From Chinchilla lanigera (taxonomy: Eukaryota > Chordata > Mammalia > Rodentia > Chinchillidae): a DNA stretch of 64,000 nt. Shown piece after piece: positions 12,660 to 25,195 of this stretch. The stretch covers positions 30,325,019 through 30,389,018 of the forward strand of contig NW_004955404.1 of NCBI RefSeq assembly GCF_000276665.1, read 5' to 3'. Position numbers and translations under genes: made by a program. The notes below the pieces were generated by a model that did no database searches, was not told the DNA's origin, and saw nothing but the letters and a program-made list of their open reading frames with translations. The stretch's first letter is position 1, and each line of letters starts with the position of its first letter.

Positions 12660-14060
12660 ACATTAGCTTTCATTTAACTCCAGGAAATTAATGGGAAATG
12701 GTCATGATCCAACAGCAGACAAAGGGAGCCATCTTTTTAAAACAAGGCTACAGTTAAAATTGCCATACTTTTTAATGAAGAATGATGAGGAACTCACTCC
12801 TTTCATTGTGACACACCATTACCTTACAGGAAATTTTAAAACTAGAGCTCAGAGTTTTATGCAGATATTGTTAAGGGTTTTTATGAAGGAAACTGATCTT
12901 AGGGACACCACAGATATGTCCTGAAACCATTGTCCTTATGAGCTATGGACAGTTAAAATAAACTTTATTAGTCAAGTTAACATTATGGAAAAGTAAACAT
13001 TTTAATAAAGCTTTATAAAATTTCTATCTGCCATTTTGCACTTGTTAAAACAAAAATGTTTTAGTCTAAAAGGAAACTTCTTAAATCAATCAAATATATA
13101 TGCTTTTGTTTGAATATCTTTTAATCACTGAATATAAAATCTTTTTAAGTGGAGTAAGGTATACTTGTTAAAACTACATTTCTATTTACTGGCATTATCT
13201 GTTAAAAATGTTGATACTGGAGAAAATAAAAAGCTTTTTGAGAAGGACAGTGGTGATGGTTACAAAACGATCTGAATTTATATGTCTCCACAGAACTGTA
13301 CACTTCTAATGGTAAAATAGTAAAATTTATGTTTTACTGCAAGCATATATTTAAAAATATGTTTTACCACAAGAAAGAGTGTAGACTTCATGAGGATAAC
13401 ACATAGAATGTAGACAATTATAAAAAAAAGAATAATTTTTGTATAAACCTAACAAAAAAGTGTTGACATTGCAATCACCTCCAGTGACAATGAGACCCTG
13501 TGGAAAGTTGTTCCTCTGGTTATGTTATGCCAGTAACATAATGCTCAGACATATTAGCAATTCATCATTTGAGGATGTAATAAATCACACAATAAATTAG
13601 CCCACTGACTTGTTCACCTTCCAATTTCTAAAAAAAATTGAGAATGTGTGTATATGTAAGTGTATGCTTAAATTTGCATTATGTGAATTTTCTACTTTGG
13701 GTATTTTTTCCCTCTCCATTAGGTCAAATAATTAAGAGCTGGTGCTCAAATTGAATTGAAATGAAATTTCATCCAATCTGGAATTTCAATGGCCTTTGCA
13801 AGAACATTATAGCTCCCATTTTACAAGTCAGAGGAAGGTATGAGCAATTGCTCAGTGGGGTAAAAATTAGTGTTTAGAGTCAGAAACCAAGCTAGCGTTT
13901 CTAATGTGAAGAAAGGGTCGTATCTATGTTATTTGTATTAATGCTGTTATTATATAAATTAAATTAGTGTTTTCAGGGCTTGTGGCATAGGCTTGTCTTT
14001 ATGGGAAAAAGATATGTGATGGAGAAATCAGTTATAATTTTTTCTTAATGTATATATTTT
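12660..14060. other. Intergenic AT-rich sequence, no feature recognised
   Basis: No gene, SINE or LTR recognised. A 77-codon ORF at 12691-12924 shows no motif or family resemblance. Confidence 0.45.
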
Positions 14061-14065
14061 ATTGT

Positions 14066-14442
14066 TGTTATGGTTTGTGTCTGCATGTCCTCCCAAAGCG
14101 CCCCATGCAGTCATGGGGTGGGCTTGTAGAGTTTATGATTGATCCATGGGCCAGTGTTGGGATTATAGGTGAGTGAGTGCTACACCAGCCCTGGGATGGG
14201 TAGTTTGCATACAATATAAGGGAGGGAAAGAGACTTGCTTTCTGCCGCTCCTCCCTTTTGCTCTTGCTTTTGCTGTTTTCCTCCCCGATGAACTGTTTCC
14301 CTCTGCCGTGTGCCACTCTGCCTTGGAACCAGCGGAGTATAGACTGAAACCTTCACAAACCATGAGTTAAATAAACCTTTCCTTCCTTAATTCTGGGCAT
14401 CAGGTATTTTGTCTCAGCAATGAGAGAAAAGTAACCAAGGCA
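14066..14442 (+). repeat. Solo LTR (MaLR-like) with exact 5-bp TSD
   Basis: Begins TGTTATGGTTTG and ends AACCAAGGCA. The 5-bp sequence ATTGT lies immediately on both sides (14061-14065 and 14443-14447), the signature of integrase-made insertion followed by LTR-LTR recombination. Contains 'gttaaataaacctttccttccttaattctgggcatcaggtattttgtctcagcaatgag', shared with the LTR at 33717-34099, so both belong to one family. No internal sequence remains. Confidence 0.88.
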
Positions 14443-14454
14443 ATTGTTAACTCA

Positions 14455-14760
14455 CAGTAGTTATACATATTTATGAGGGACAGAGTGATATATCAATACC
14501 TACGTACAATGTGTAACAATAAGATCAGGGTAACTGGCACTGCAATACAAACATTTATCATTTGTCTGTGTTGGTAACATTCGAAATCCCTTCTACTAGC
14601 TATTTTGAAATATACAATTAATCATTGTCAACCATAATTACCCTATTGTGCTATAGAGCATTGGAAGTTATTCCTCCTACCCAGCTCCACCCTGTTCCAC
14701 TAATCATCTCTCTCCTCTCATGCTCACCCACAGTCATAATTTTGAAGAGATTTTGGAATG
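14455..14760 (-). repeat. L1 3' UTR fragment, minus strand
   Basis: Sequence of the type 'agtagttatacatatttatgaggga', 'acatttatcatttgtctgtgttggtaac' and 'ctactagctattttgaaatatac' matches the antisense of old L1 3' UTRs. Confidence 0.65.
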
Positions 14761-15089
14761 CATCGATTCTGCATGGGTTGAAAATATACACTGGGAGGGG
14801 TTCTGCACAATCCTCTTATGATTCACCTGCAACGGGAGGGTTAAGAGTGGCCTTGCAGCCATAAGAATTGTGCCAGCTGCTTGGGAATGGCATCCTTTGG
14901 GAAGCTGACTCAAAGCTAAGGGCTACCAACTTGGGGAAGAAGATGCTTCAGAGCGATGTTCGGACTTGGCTTAAGACTGAAACTCAAAAGTATATATTAC
15001 TATATATGTTATATATTAAATACATATTATATACCAGATTACATAAAAATAGAACAACTGAAGTAGGTTGAGAAGATTTTGACATACAG

Positions 15090-15320
15090 ATAGAGTAATC
15101 AATGCGATGTGTGTATATTGGGGATGGGCAATTCTACCCTCTCCCCAGGAAATATTTGGCAGTTTCTGGAAACATATTTGATTGTCTGAAGTTGGGGGAA
15201 GTGTGCTACTCTTACTGAGTGAGCAGAGACCAGGAATGCTGCTAAATAGCCTATTAATGCATAGTATAACACCCAACACAGAATTATGTGACTCTAAATG
15301 GTGACAGTTATGAATTCCTG
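15090..15320 (+). repeat. Old interspersed repeat fragment, family not assigned
   Basis: 'gggcaattctaccctctcc', 'aatatttggcagtttctgg' and 'gagaccaggaatgctgctaaatagcct' follow a common mammalian MER-type repeat pattern. The 152-codon antisense ORF across 15016-15474 falls on this repeat and is not a gene. Confidence 0.5.
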
Positions 15321-15531
15321 TGATAGGAAGGAGGATATCTAGGTGGACAAGGGAGTAGCTATAGTGAGGAGTTTGTCCAAAATAAAGACCAAGGAGTTGA
15401 ACTTTATTGAGCTTCAAGATGAAAAGATCGTGTGACTTGTTACATTTGAGATGGGCTAAGGTGAACAGGAGCAATAGTGGGAGGGCATTCCTCTAGACAG
15501 ATTCTAGGAAGGTAGTTTTTATAATACTTGC

Positions 15532-15893
15532 TGCTGTGGTTTGGAGGTTGTTCGAAAGTCCATTTGCTAAAGGCTTGGTCTCCAGCCTGTGGTGCTACTG
15601 GGAAGTAGTGGAACTTTAATGAGTGAGCCCTAATGGAAAGAAGTTAGGTTATTAGGGCCATGTTCTTGGAGGGGGTGTTGGGGTCCTAGGCCTTTGCTAT
15701 GTCCACATGAGGTGGGCTGGTTTCCTCTACCCCATGCTTCCACCATGACATATTGCTTTGACATAGGGTTGAAAAAATAGGGCCAAGTACCCATGGACTG
15801 AAACCTTTGAAACGGTGAGCCCAAACAAACCTTTGCTCCTTTTAAATGGTTTACTTGAGGTATTTTGTTACAGTGATAGAAAGCTGACTAACA
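15532..15893 (+). repeat. Solo LTR, MaLR-like
   Basis: TG start (TGCTGTGGTTTGG) and CA end (agctgactaaca), with the '...catggactgaaacctttgaaacggtgagcccaaacaaacctttgctcc' block typical of this LTR group. The flanking 5-mers do not match, so the duplication has decayed or the edges are off by a few bases. Confidence 0.75.
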
Positions 15894-16002
15894 TAGTTGG
15901 TGTACTGTATAGGAAGACATGAGAGATAAAAAATATCAAAAGCTAGGAGGCAAAACAGTGATCTCTTTCTGCACCCTTTATAATCGTTTAGGGAATGAAA
16001 AG

Positions 16003-16135
16003 GAAAAACACTGATGCTTGGGTCTCATCTCAGATCAGTTGAATCCAAGTGTTTGGGGAGGGGCTGTACAGTATGTGTACAGGCGTTTTCCTAATGTTTC
16101 TCATGTGCAGCTAAGGTTGCAAACTACTGTCTTAA
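16003..16135 (+). repeat. MER5A-like hAT/Charlie DNA element fragment
   Basis: 'tgcttgggtctcatctcagatcagttgaatccaagtgtttggggagggg' followed by 'tttcctaatgtttctcatgtgcagctaaggttgcaaactactgtct' matches the MER5A pattern. Old, non-autonomous. Confidence 0.6.
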
Positions 16136-16500
16136 GCCAATGAAATCTACAGTGAAGAAACAGGGTGACATGAGCTGCCGTCTGAGCTCAGGGACCACTT
16201 ATTTTTTAAGCATTTTGCTACCTGTGTTTTGCAGATGTGTTGGACTGCTGCTCAGAGGTTCTGTCTGGAGGTAGAGGTTGGGCTTCACAGAGGCTCTTGA
16301 GACTGAGATTCTGAAGATAAGAGAGGCAGAGAAGGACTGGCAGGGGATCCCTTCTTATTAGCGAAGAGTGGCTGAGCTTTGAATTTAAACATCTATGAAG
16401 CCCCCAATTAAAGTAGTGAGGCTGTCCTTTGAAATGAAATCACTGAAGAGTAAATATATAGTATCAAGTAAGTACATAATAAAAAGTATTTCATATATAT

Positions 16501-16540
16501 ATGAGAGGAGTGGGAGAGAGGGGGGAGGGAGAGAGAGAAT
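16501..16540 (+). repeat. (GA)n-rich purine tract
   Basis: Purine run gagaggagtgggagagag... continuing to gagagagaa. Confidence 0.85.
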
Positions 16541-17340
16541 GATATTATAAAAAGAAGAAATGAAAAGCCATCAAACTATGTATATCTCAGGGAAAGCACA
16601 GAATTTTCTGAACTCATAAGCACATCCTATTTCCCCACCCCCTTATCAGATGGAGGAAGATAAACAGGATACAACAGCACCTTTCCCATTCTCCCCTTTA
16701 GGGAGCAACTTTTATCTGCTTTTTCCAGATCTGAGAAAACATACTTTCCTAGCAGAAAGGCAATGTAAGTAAAAGCACCTTTTGTCTGCAGATTCCTGGG
16801 ACACTTTCAAAATTAGTGAGTAAACGAGGAGTGGTGAGAATCTGCTCTGATTTCATTTGTCTCTGGCAGGGCCTGGTGGCAATTTAATATTCTTTATTAT
16901 TATTTTACATGCAACTTCCTTCCTAGCTTATGATTCCTGTCAGGACTGTATATTATTACCCATTAGTCATTTTTCCTTGGGTTGGCCCAGAATGCTTCAA
17001 AGGAGGGCTGGTAAATCTCAGTAATTTTGCTTACAATTTGATTTGTGTGCTCTAGAATCCCAATTTAGTTTCATCAGCACATCTCCACATACAGCAGCTG
17101 GGCCCCGGGACGGGATCATTTACATACCTTAGTAGCTGAAAGCTAAGCACTGGGAACCCAGAATCCGGCCAGTTATTTTCCTAGAGCCTCACTTGACTTT
17201 TTGAAATAAACTCTGTCTCTTTATTTGTAACTGTCTGTTTTCAGTCACAGAATCCTGTGCACGTTTTTAAAAAAGGTGCTCTCTAGGCAGTTCGTGAACT
17301 GAAACACTTTCATAAAAAGTCATGTAGGGGGATCAAAGAA
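16541..17340. other. Unique non-coding sequence; candidate conserved element at 16850-17200
   Basis: No repeat or ORF seen. The 16850-17200 part is repeat-free, has mixed composition and lacks the A/T runs of its neighbours. That is the kind of sequence that often proves conserved, but I cannot measure conservation here. Confidence 0.35.
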
Positions 17341-17342
17341 CA

Positions 17343-18770
17343 TGTTTGTCAGGTAAAAATATTGTCTCTTCCAAGACAAAATGTAGGTTGGAGAAAAGAC
17401 TGCCTCGTTAACAAATGGTGCTCAGAAAACTGAATATCCATAGGTGGAAGATTGAACTAGATCCCTATTGTTCACTCTGTACAAAAATTAACTCACAGTG
17501 GATCAAAGGGATCTAGTTTTAAGATTTGGAACTTTGAGACTGCTAGAAGAAAACATAGGGGAAACACCTGAAGTCATAGGCACACGTAACAACTTTCTGA
17601 TAGCACAAGAAAGAATAGTGAGAATCACTGAAAGGGATTATATGAAATTTTAAAAGTTTCTGCACAGCAAGGAAGGCAGCAGAGTGAGGAGGCAGCCTAA
17701 CGCAGAGAGAAAAATCTTTGTCAGCTATTCTTCTCAACAGGATTAATTTCTGGAACTCAAATAACTTAACATCAAAAATCAAATAGCCCAATTCATAAAG
17801 GGGCAAATGAATTCAACAGATACTCCTCAAAAGAAGTACAAATGGTCCTAGCATACGAGAAAGTGTTCTACATCATTAGCTATCATGTGACCCCAGTCAG
17901 AATGGCTATCATCAGGAACACAATAAATGCTGACAAGGGTTTACAGACAAAGAAACCCTTCTACGCTGTTGGTGGGAATGTAAATTAATAGAACTCCTAT
18001 GGAAATCAGTATGGAGGTTCCACAAAAACTGAAAAGATAACTACCATATGACAGAGTTGTACCACTTCTTTTTTTTTTTTTTTTTTTGGTTTTTCTCCGG
18101 TACCGGGAACCGAACTCATGACCTTGCGCTTGCCAGGCAGGCGCTTTGCCGCTGAGCTAAATCCCCAGCCCCAGCTGTACCACTTCTTATTTCTCTGAAG
18201 GGATTACAGTCAGCATACTACAGAGACACCTGTGTACCCATATTTATTGAGGCACAACGCATAAAGCAACGTATGGAACTAGCCTGTCATGATGAATGGA
18301 TAGAATTGCCCATCATGATGAATGGATAAAAAAAATGTGATGTGTGTACAGTGGAGTATTATTCAGCTATAAAGAAGAATGAAATTATGTCATTTGAAGG
18401 AAAGTACAAAGAAATGGAAATCATCACGTTAAGAAAAATAAGCCAGACTCAAAAAGACAAATGTCATATGCTTTCCTAATGTGTGGAATCTAAAAAAGAT
18501 GATATGAAAGTAGGCGGGAGGCTATTATTAGGTAAGGGGAAGAGAAAGGGGAAGGTGGACATGGGTGTAAAGGAAGGTAGTGGGGGAATGAGAAAAAAGT
18601 TAACTATATCATTGAGATCATGATGTTGCCATGAATTTCTTGAGGTGCAAAGGTGTTCACTATACTTTTAAATGAAACAGCAAGTTACAAAATAGTACAC
18701 TTAGCTTGCCAATTTTTTATGTGTATTAAAAATGCGTTAATTTATGGATATATCAAATCATCATCTAGAA
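17343..18770 (+). repeat. L1 LINE 3' portion (ORF2 end and 3' UTR), decayed, split by an ID SINE
   Basis: Reads along the typical end of L1 ORF2: 'aacaaatggtgctcagaaaactg', 'gtacaaaaattaactcacagtggatcaaag', 'ggtgggaatgtaaattaatag', 'tggagtattattcagctataaagaagaatgaa', then a 3' UTR with 'gtcatatgctttcctaatgtg'. Many stops and indels; not coding. 5'-truncated, as usual. An ID element sits at 18071-18173. Confidence 0.9.
18071..18173 (-). repeat. Young ID-type SINE, minus strand, inside L1
   Basis: Poly(T), then ggtttttctccggtaccggg, down to aaatccccagcccc: the exact reverse complement layout of the 11554 copy. Flanked by a 15-bp duplication (gttgtaccacttctt at 18056-18070; gctgtaccacttctt at 18174-18188), which restores the L1 sequence when removed. 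Confidence 0.93.
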
Positions 18771-19290
18771 TGGTGTTCATTTCACTGTTTTAATCTGTGG
18801 GAGTGAGATGTGGAGCACATTTTTCTTTTTGTTTAAAGGTATTTTTTGACTTGTGCTATTATGAAATGTTTCTAAGGGGAGGAAATGAAGTATTGCTGTA
18901 TATGTATGAGGTGTCAGGTATGTTAATTAATTTTATTGTAGTAATCATTTCACAGCACATATGACTCTCAAAAATGATGACATAGATCTTAAATACGTGT
19001 GGTTTTATTTGTCACTTACACTCAACTAAAACCAGAAAACATTGCCCCTTGCCACAGTAATATATTTAATCTTACCAGCTAGATGGTAACAGAATCAGCT
19101 TCTTAGTTGGCCAGCAATTGCCTGGCAGGTGGGCAATTCATAAATTCATAAACTGCACTGTGACTGAGGATTCTCCAAACATCTGACAGTATACAACTGT
19201 GATGTGATAAAGGGCTCTGTGTGAGACCTATGCAAGGCTGCTTTTCATTATTTTCTTTGCTTATATTCATATTATTAGACTGTGGTCTTG
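18771..19290. other. Intergenic, no feature recognised
   Basis: AT-rich unique sequence after the L1 end. No ORF or repeat recognised. Confidence 0.45.
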
Positions 19291-19292
19291 AT

Positions 19293-19680
19293 GTGTGTGG
19301 TGGTCTGAAAAATGCCCCTTTACCAAAGGTATCTCCACCTTAAATCCTGGAACATGTACTGTGAACAAAGCATCTTTGTAGATGTTAAGGACCAAGAGAT
19401 GAAGAACTTATTTTGGATTACCTGAGTAGGTTCTAAAGGCCGTCACAAATGTCCTTTAGGAGACAGGGAGAGGGTTATTTGGAAACAGAGCAGGAGAAAT
19501 ACAGATTAGAGGGATTCAGTTACCAGAAGTTGTAAGAGGCAGGGGATGGTTTTGGACGGGTGGCCTTGCTAATTCCTCAATCTCGGGATCACAAAACGGA
19601 TTTTGGACATCTGGCCTCTGGATTGTGAGAGAATAAATTTCTGTGATTTTAAGCCACCAAATTTGTTAGATTTTTCCCTG
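19293..19680 (+). repeat. MLT1-like MaLR LTR (old)
   Basis: 'ggtctgaaaaatgcccctttacc', 'gatgttaaggaccaagagatgaag', 'ctggcctctggattgtgagagaataaatttctgtgattttaagccacc' follow the MLT1 LTR pattern. Diverged. Confidence 0.75.
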
Positions 19681-19984
19681 TGGTTCTTGGACAGGTAGTT
19701 TATCAAATTCATGTTTCTAGTATATCCATGTCCGTGTTTATTCATCTGTAAATGAATTGTCAATTTACTTGTTATTTTTCACTTATTATCTCATTGATGA
19801 TCCATATATTCTGAGTCCTTTCTGTTTGGGTAAATGAGGCCCAGTAAGGTAGTTGGATTGTATGATCATCTGATATGCTAAAGCAATCCTCAGACAGGAG
19901 CAAGTAATCTAGAAAACTCAATATTCCAGGGAGGAGAGAGAATAATCTCTGCTATATAGTAAATATTTTTCACTATACCATTTT

Positions 19985-20118
19985 TCTGTTGTTCTTTTGA
20001 GACAGGGTCTCACTATGTAGCACACTCCAGCCCAGGTTGCCCTCGAACTTGCAGGGAATCCTCTTGGTTAGCCTCCCAAGTGCTGGGATTACAGGTGTGT
20101 GCCACTATGCCTGGCTCG
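19985..20118 (-). repeat. B1-type (7SL-derived) SINE, minus strand
   Basis: Reads ttttgagacagggtctcactatgtag ... cctcccaagtgctgggattacaggtgtgtgccactatgcctggct, the antisense of a B1/Alu-like SINE. Flanked by near-duplicates tataccattttt (just before) and tataccattatt (20120-20131). Confidence 0.92.
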
Positions 20119-22460
20119 TTATACCATTATTTGTCTCTTTTCAATTTATATGATATAAACTCACTCAATTTTGTCAACATGAAATAGTGTTTTTCAAGAT
20201 ACCTTAGAATTTAAATTATACTCTTTAGGGTAACTGCGGGAATGAGTTACAGAGTTTTGTGATTCTGGATTGAAGTTGGGGAAAACATGCAGAACAGCCT
20301 TATTCATGTCGGACAATAGCAGAATACTGTGAGACTTCATCTTGACTTCCTCTGCTGTTATTGGGCTATGATTCACAGGGGCCAGCTCATGCCTTAGGTG
20401 ACACTGTCCTATAGGAGTCACTGAGGTTAATTGGGGTCCTTCGGGGAGCCCATTTTTATGCAAGTTGTGGTGCCCCTTGAAATACTAGTGGATGTATTAG
20501 TTTTAGCCAAAGATCTTGGAACTATGAATTAAATAAATTGCTGGAGATTAAAAAAATTTTTCTTCTGAAAACTACTACACAAATTCTTTTATTGTAAAAA
20601 TAGATAAGAAACATCTTTTTAATGATCATTATCCCTCAGAAGACAATAACTTCTTATAGAGAACATTGACAAATTTATCATCAAGTTGGAAAATTTGAAA
20701 TGGTGGTCTTTTGCAAATAATGTCACTACATGCTTTTTGTGGCTATGTGTTTGCCAAAACATATTGATAAGTAAATAGTTTTTGAAAGTGGAAATTTCCT
20801 AACAAAAATTATTAAGTAAGATTCTTAGTTAAATTTAAATGATTTTGTTTGCTCAGCTAGAGTACCTTCCTTGGGAGAACTCAAAGATAGGTTTCAGTCA
20901 TTGGTGTAGAAAATACATACATAAAGCTGAATTTTATTTGTTAGTATCTAGGAGTATACTTTTCATATGATTTCTCCCTTCCTTACATAATTCACTTCAA
21001 GATCAAGAGATGATCAACCGGTACCTGTGATAAGTAGTGACTGAAGTAAACAAAAGGATATTTTTGCTAGCAAATGTTTCACTAAAGCCCTCAGGAACTG
21101 TGAGAGACACAATGCAGTTGTGGGCAAGATGGATCTGAGATCAGATTTAGAGGAGAAGCTGTTCACTAGAGAATGGATCGCCCAAAGCTCTATCAAAGCA
21201 TAGACTGTTATATTTCCTCATGTTGGGGGATGGGCGATAAGGGTTTGGTATGCCTTGTCTGACATGGTTGTGATGAGAAGTGTTTCAAATTTTGAATTTT
21301 TTCAGATTTTATAATATTTGGCTATACACAATAAGATGTTTTGGGGATGGGACCCAATTTTAAAATAAAATTCTCATATGGTTTGTATACACCTCTATAC
21401 ATAGCTTGAATGAAATTTTATGTACTACTTTTTATATGCCTGCACTTTGCCTGAAATCTATCACATAAGTTCTAGTATGAAATTTTCCTCTTGCAGCACC
21501 AAATCAATGCTCAAATGGTTTTGAAGTTTGGGTTTTGGATTAGAGATGATCAACCGGTACCTGTATCATTTTACTTTAAAATAAACCTTTGATAATGAAA
21601 ATTCTAAAGAATAATTATTGGCTCTTCTCAAAAGACAATCTGAGAATTGAACAATGGAATAGCATATGAATATGGATTTTCTTTTCCAGTGAAATCTTAT
21701 CATAATATTTTATGTTATGCATATTTAAGCATATGAGAATTTATCTAACAACCCACTCTGTTGTTCTTTTATTTTATCTAAAAGAAAAATCAAGTTTTTG
21801 TACAACAAATTCAATATAATTAGCACATAACCAGTCAAATAGCATATTATAGCTATATGCTTTATACTATCAGCATTTTTAAACATGTGCAAACACAGTT
21901 TTGTTAATTAAAATTATAATGAAATCAGATAGAATTTCCCCCTCAAAATGTTCTTAGCTATGTGAGGACTGTGTTTTCTTAAACTGAGGCAATACATATT
22001 AACTTAGCTGCAGTAAGAAAACATGGTAGACAGTTAAACCATCTCCTATGACAACATAAAATAAGTAAATATTTGATTGTGTTGTGGAAGGGGACACAGA
22101 GAAGGAACGTAGAGAAGTAGTTGCTTTGAAGTTGGGGCCAAATGACTTATGTTCAGAGAAGTGATGTGGGTACCTGGTCTGTGTGTGGAGGAGGGAAGGA
22201 AGTAGGTGCTTGTGGGGAAGGTGAGGATTTGTTTTAAGGGGTGCAGTTAAAATCAAATCTAAGTGTCTACTCCCAACCGTCCAGGGGCCAGGCCGTTGTG
22301 CATGCTGCGAGCCCTGTGGTTCATTTCTAGCTACGTGTAGTTTTGAGTTCTTGCCGTCTGTGCCTTGCAGTCTCTACACTGTGTCAGATTCTTGACTGAG
22401 AATCAGCTGCTGGGACTGAGGTTCTCTCCGACTGCTAGCCGGGGAAGGTGTGATAAAGCT
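20119..22460. other. Intergenic; unique plus an old repeat near 21250-21570
   Basis: No gene. The piece at 21250-21570 (tttgaattttttcagattttataat...gtttgggttttggattagagatg) resembles an old mammalian repeat whose end normally reads 'ggattttggattagggatgctcaacc'. A 23-bp exact direct repeat (21006-21028 and 21542-21564) brackets this piece. Otherwise no structure recognised. Confidence 0.45.
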
Positions 22461-22464
22461 GAAA

Positions 22465-22645
22465 ATACAGGAGACCTAGTTTTGAATCCTGGCACTAACG
22501 CTGATTAAAGCTGCGACCTTGGCAAGTCATTTATCTTCTTTGTGCTTCAGTTTTCTCGCTGTAAAATAGAAGTACTTCATAGTTTTGTTTTGAGCACTAC
22601 ATAAAATAACATATATAACAGCATCTAAAAGTGATTTGTAAGTTG
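22465..22645 (+). repeat. MIR SINE, plus strand
   Basis: 'gttttgaatcctggcactaacgctgattaaagctgcgaccttggcaagtcatttatcttctttgtgcttcagttttctcgctgtaaaatag' is the classic MIR core and 3' half. Confidence 0.88.
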
Positions 22646-23990
22646 GAGGAGCACAATCCTTTTCTTCTTCTTTTTTTGCTAAAGAACACCTTGCTGTTCA
22701 GCTACTCCTAGTGGCAGTATATACTCTAACAGGTGCTTGATGATATTTCACATTAAAAAATTTGAAATAGTAACAAATAAGTAGGAAAATTAAGGACTTT
22801 GTATGTACATATGTTTGCATGTCATATGAATGCTGTTTTGGCGTCTTTTAATTTGCTACTTTCTTTTTTCCATATTTTTCCTCAGTAGGGGAAGGATATA
22901 AACTGAATGAAGAAAGATGGAGTGGAGTTGGTTCCTTGACTGGACTAACCTTGCCTGAGGTTAGTGTAATTAATATAAATTTGGATGTTAGTGTACTGCT
23001 GTCAACAGGGGCCTTAGACAAGTTTTGATTTTTATTTTGGTAGCAACTTTTTAGTAGCTTCATCTGTGAACTTCATTTGTGAGCCCCACTCTTACTTCCT
23101 ACTATTTTTTATTTCTACCTCCAGAGAACCAGTTCATCGTGCTCTTTGTGGTAGTCAACCAGGCCCAGGATATCAAAAACCCATTTCCAGAGGGCTAAGA
23201 TGTGAATTAGGTTTACGGTTCTCAGAAGGACTTTCCCTTTGTGAAAAGGAGTGGGTTTTCGCATTTAGCAGGATAAGCAGGGGTGAAAAACAGCCTTCTC
23301 CAATTGTTGTCTTCTATAACAGCTACCTAGGATCCCTTCCGGGATGGGCAAGTGGGGTGGAACACTTGTAAATGTAGGCAACAGAGATGGTTTGTTTCAC
23401 TTGCATGGAATTAGAAAAAGAGATAGCTGCAAAAATTGTAAATCTAGTGGATTTCCTACCTAAATCTAGTACTGTGGGTTTTTTTCTTTCTGAAGAAGAT
23501 TTGGCAGCATTCTAAAGAGGTAAATATTGGTCAATGACAAAAGGTGTCTCTAGAAAAGCAAGTAGTTGCCACAGTTCATGTCTGCTTTGCTAACTGAATA
23601 AATTACTTGATTGCACTAATTAAAAGGACCCCCCCAACATTGCTTATCTGTTTGTTTGTTCCTTGTTGATGTTTTGATTTGCCACAGCCACACTTCATTT
23701 AGCACCACTTGCCCACTGCCACCTCCTCTCCTGGAGGCATGCATCTTCCCTCTTCTGGCCCTGCCAGCCACCCACACAGATAAGTTTTTCCAGAAGAGCC
23801 CATGAGTCGAGTAAAAACAAGAACTGGTCTTTAGAGAAAGAGCAGGGCTTACCATAGCAAACCAATCATATTCAAAACCACACACCATAATTTCAGAAAT
23901 GTCAGTTCTGTTTCCCGTTTCTCTTGAGAAGTGAATGATCTTATTTTGGAGACAGAAACTATAATTAGAGCATTGCAATGGTAGTAGTAT
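22646..23990. other. Intergenic, no feature recognised
   Basis: Mixed-composition unique sequence. A 101-codon ORF at 23066-23371 (+) and a 120-codon ORF at 23616-23978 (-) show no recognisable domain and are treated as chance. Confidence 0.45.
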
Positions 23991-23999
23991 TATGGAATC

Positions 24000-25070
24000 A
24001 TTTAAAAAGCAGTGGGAACGATAAGGCTTGATATTAAAAGGATGGAAAAAGATAAATCAGACAAATTCTTGCCAAAAGAAAGTAAATGCCACTCAAATTG
24101 TTAAAAAATAGACTTTAGGGCTAAAATATTTTCTAGAGATATAAAATCTTTGTCCAGGCATGATGTGTTTATTTAAAATTTGGATATGTACCCAGTAATG
24201 CAGCTTGAAAATGAGCAAAGCAAAATTGAGAACATTTCATAATATAGCAGGCAAAATACAAAGTAAATTATAAAGAGAAATAAACAAATCTATAATCACA
24301 GTGGGAGATTTTAACACACCTCTTTTAGTAACTAACAACAAAGTCCATAGAGAGAAAGTTTGAATAATGTACTAACAAATTTGACCTAGTTATCACACAC
24401 AGGACAATCATGAAAGATGCATTCCTTTTTGAGAACAAATGGATAGTCTATACAAAGTAACATGTCTTTGATCATAATGGAAGACTGACAAAATTAAACT
24501 ATTAAAATAAGGAAGAACATGTTTTAGGACTACAAATGTAACTAAGTTATAAATCATTCACAAAATGATAATAAGATAAAATCAATATATGTGAAAATTA
24601 AGAAAGGTTTGACTAACGCATGGGTCAAAGAACAAATCATAATAGAAATGCAAAAGTACTTGCAAGTGCACCTGAAGCAAGCAACTGCATATGAAAAACC
24701 TGTGTGATGCCGCCAAAGCTGTACAGAGAAGGAAATTTTAGCCTTAATTTAAGCAGGTTTTGAGAGTGTAGTTGAAAATATAGTTATATTTCTAGAAGAA
24801 TATTACCCCTTAAAACTGGCTTAAAATGAAATAGGAACACTCTGGATCCTGATAACTTTACTGGTTTTGCAAAATCCTTAAGAGACGACTATTGAACACT
24901 GTTAAAAGCAAAGAATGGAAAAAAGGTAGTGTCTACAATAAAGAACTCCTACGAGTCCATATTGAAAAGAAGAATAGGAGAAGAGGCCAAACATTTTAAC
25001 ACCTTCACAAAAGAGAACGCATAAAAAACCAAGGACATGAAAAGACACCCCTGTGTATGTGTATAGCCAT
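24000..25070 (+). repeat. Old L1 ORF2 fragment, plus strand
   Basis: 'aatctataatcacagtgggagattttaacacacctcttttagtaac', 'catgaaagatgcattcctttttgagaacaaatgg', 'gggtcaaagaacaaatcataatagaaatg' follow the endonuclease-to-RT region of ancient L1. Heavily mutated; no open frame. Confidence 0.75.
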
Positions 25071-25074
25071 TCTC

Positions 25075-25175
25075 TTCTCTAGGGACATCAGTGGTCTTAT
25101 TTATCAGTACACATATTCTCAACACGTGGAACAGGATCTTTCATGGTAGGCTCTCGATAAATATGTTCACCAATA
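25075..25175 (+). repeat. Possible L2 fragment
   Basis: 'atcatttatc.gtac'-type sequence ending 'ggtaggctctcgataaatatgttcacc' resembles the L2 3' end. Confidence 0.45.
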
Positions 25176-25195
25176 AGTAAGAATGTATAGTTGAA

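Noticed and set aside
15016..15474. 152-aa minus-strand ORF
   Set aside because: Lies on an old interspersed repeat and L1-adjacent AT-rich DNA; no recognisable domain.
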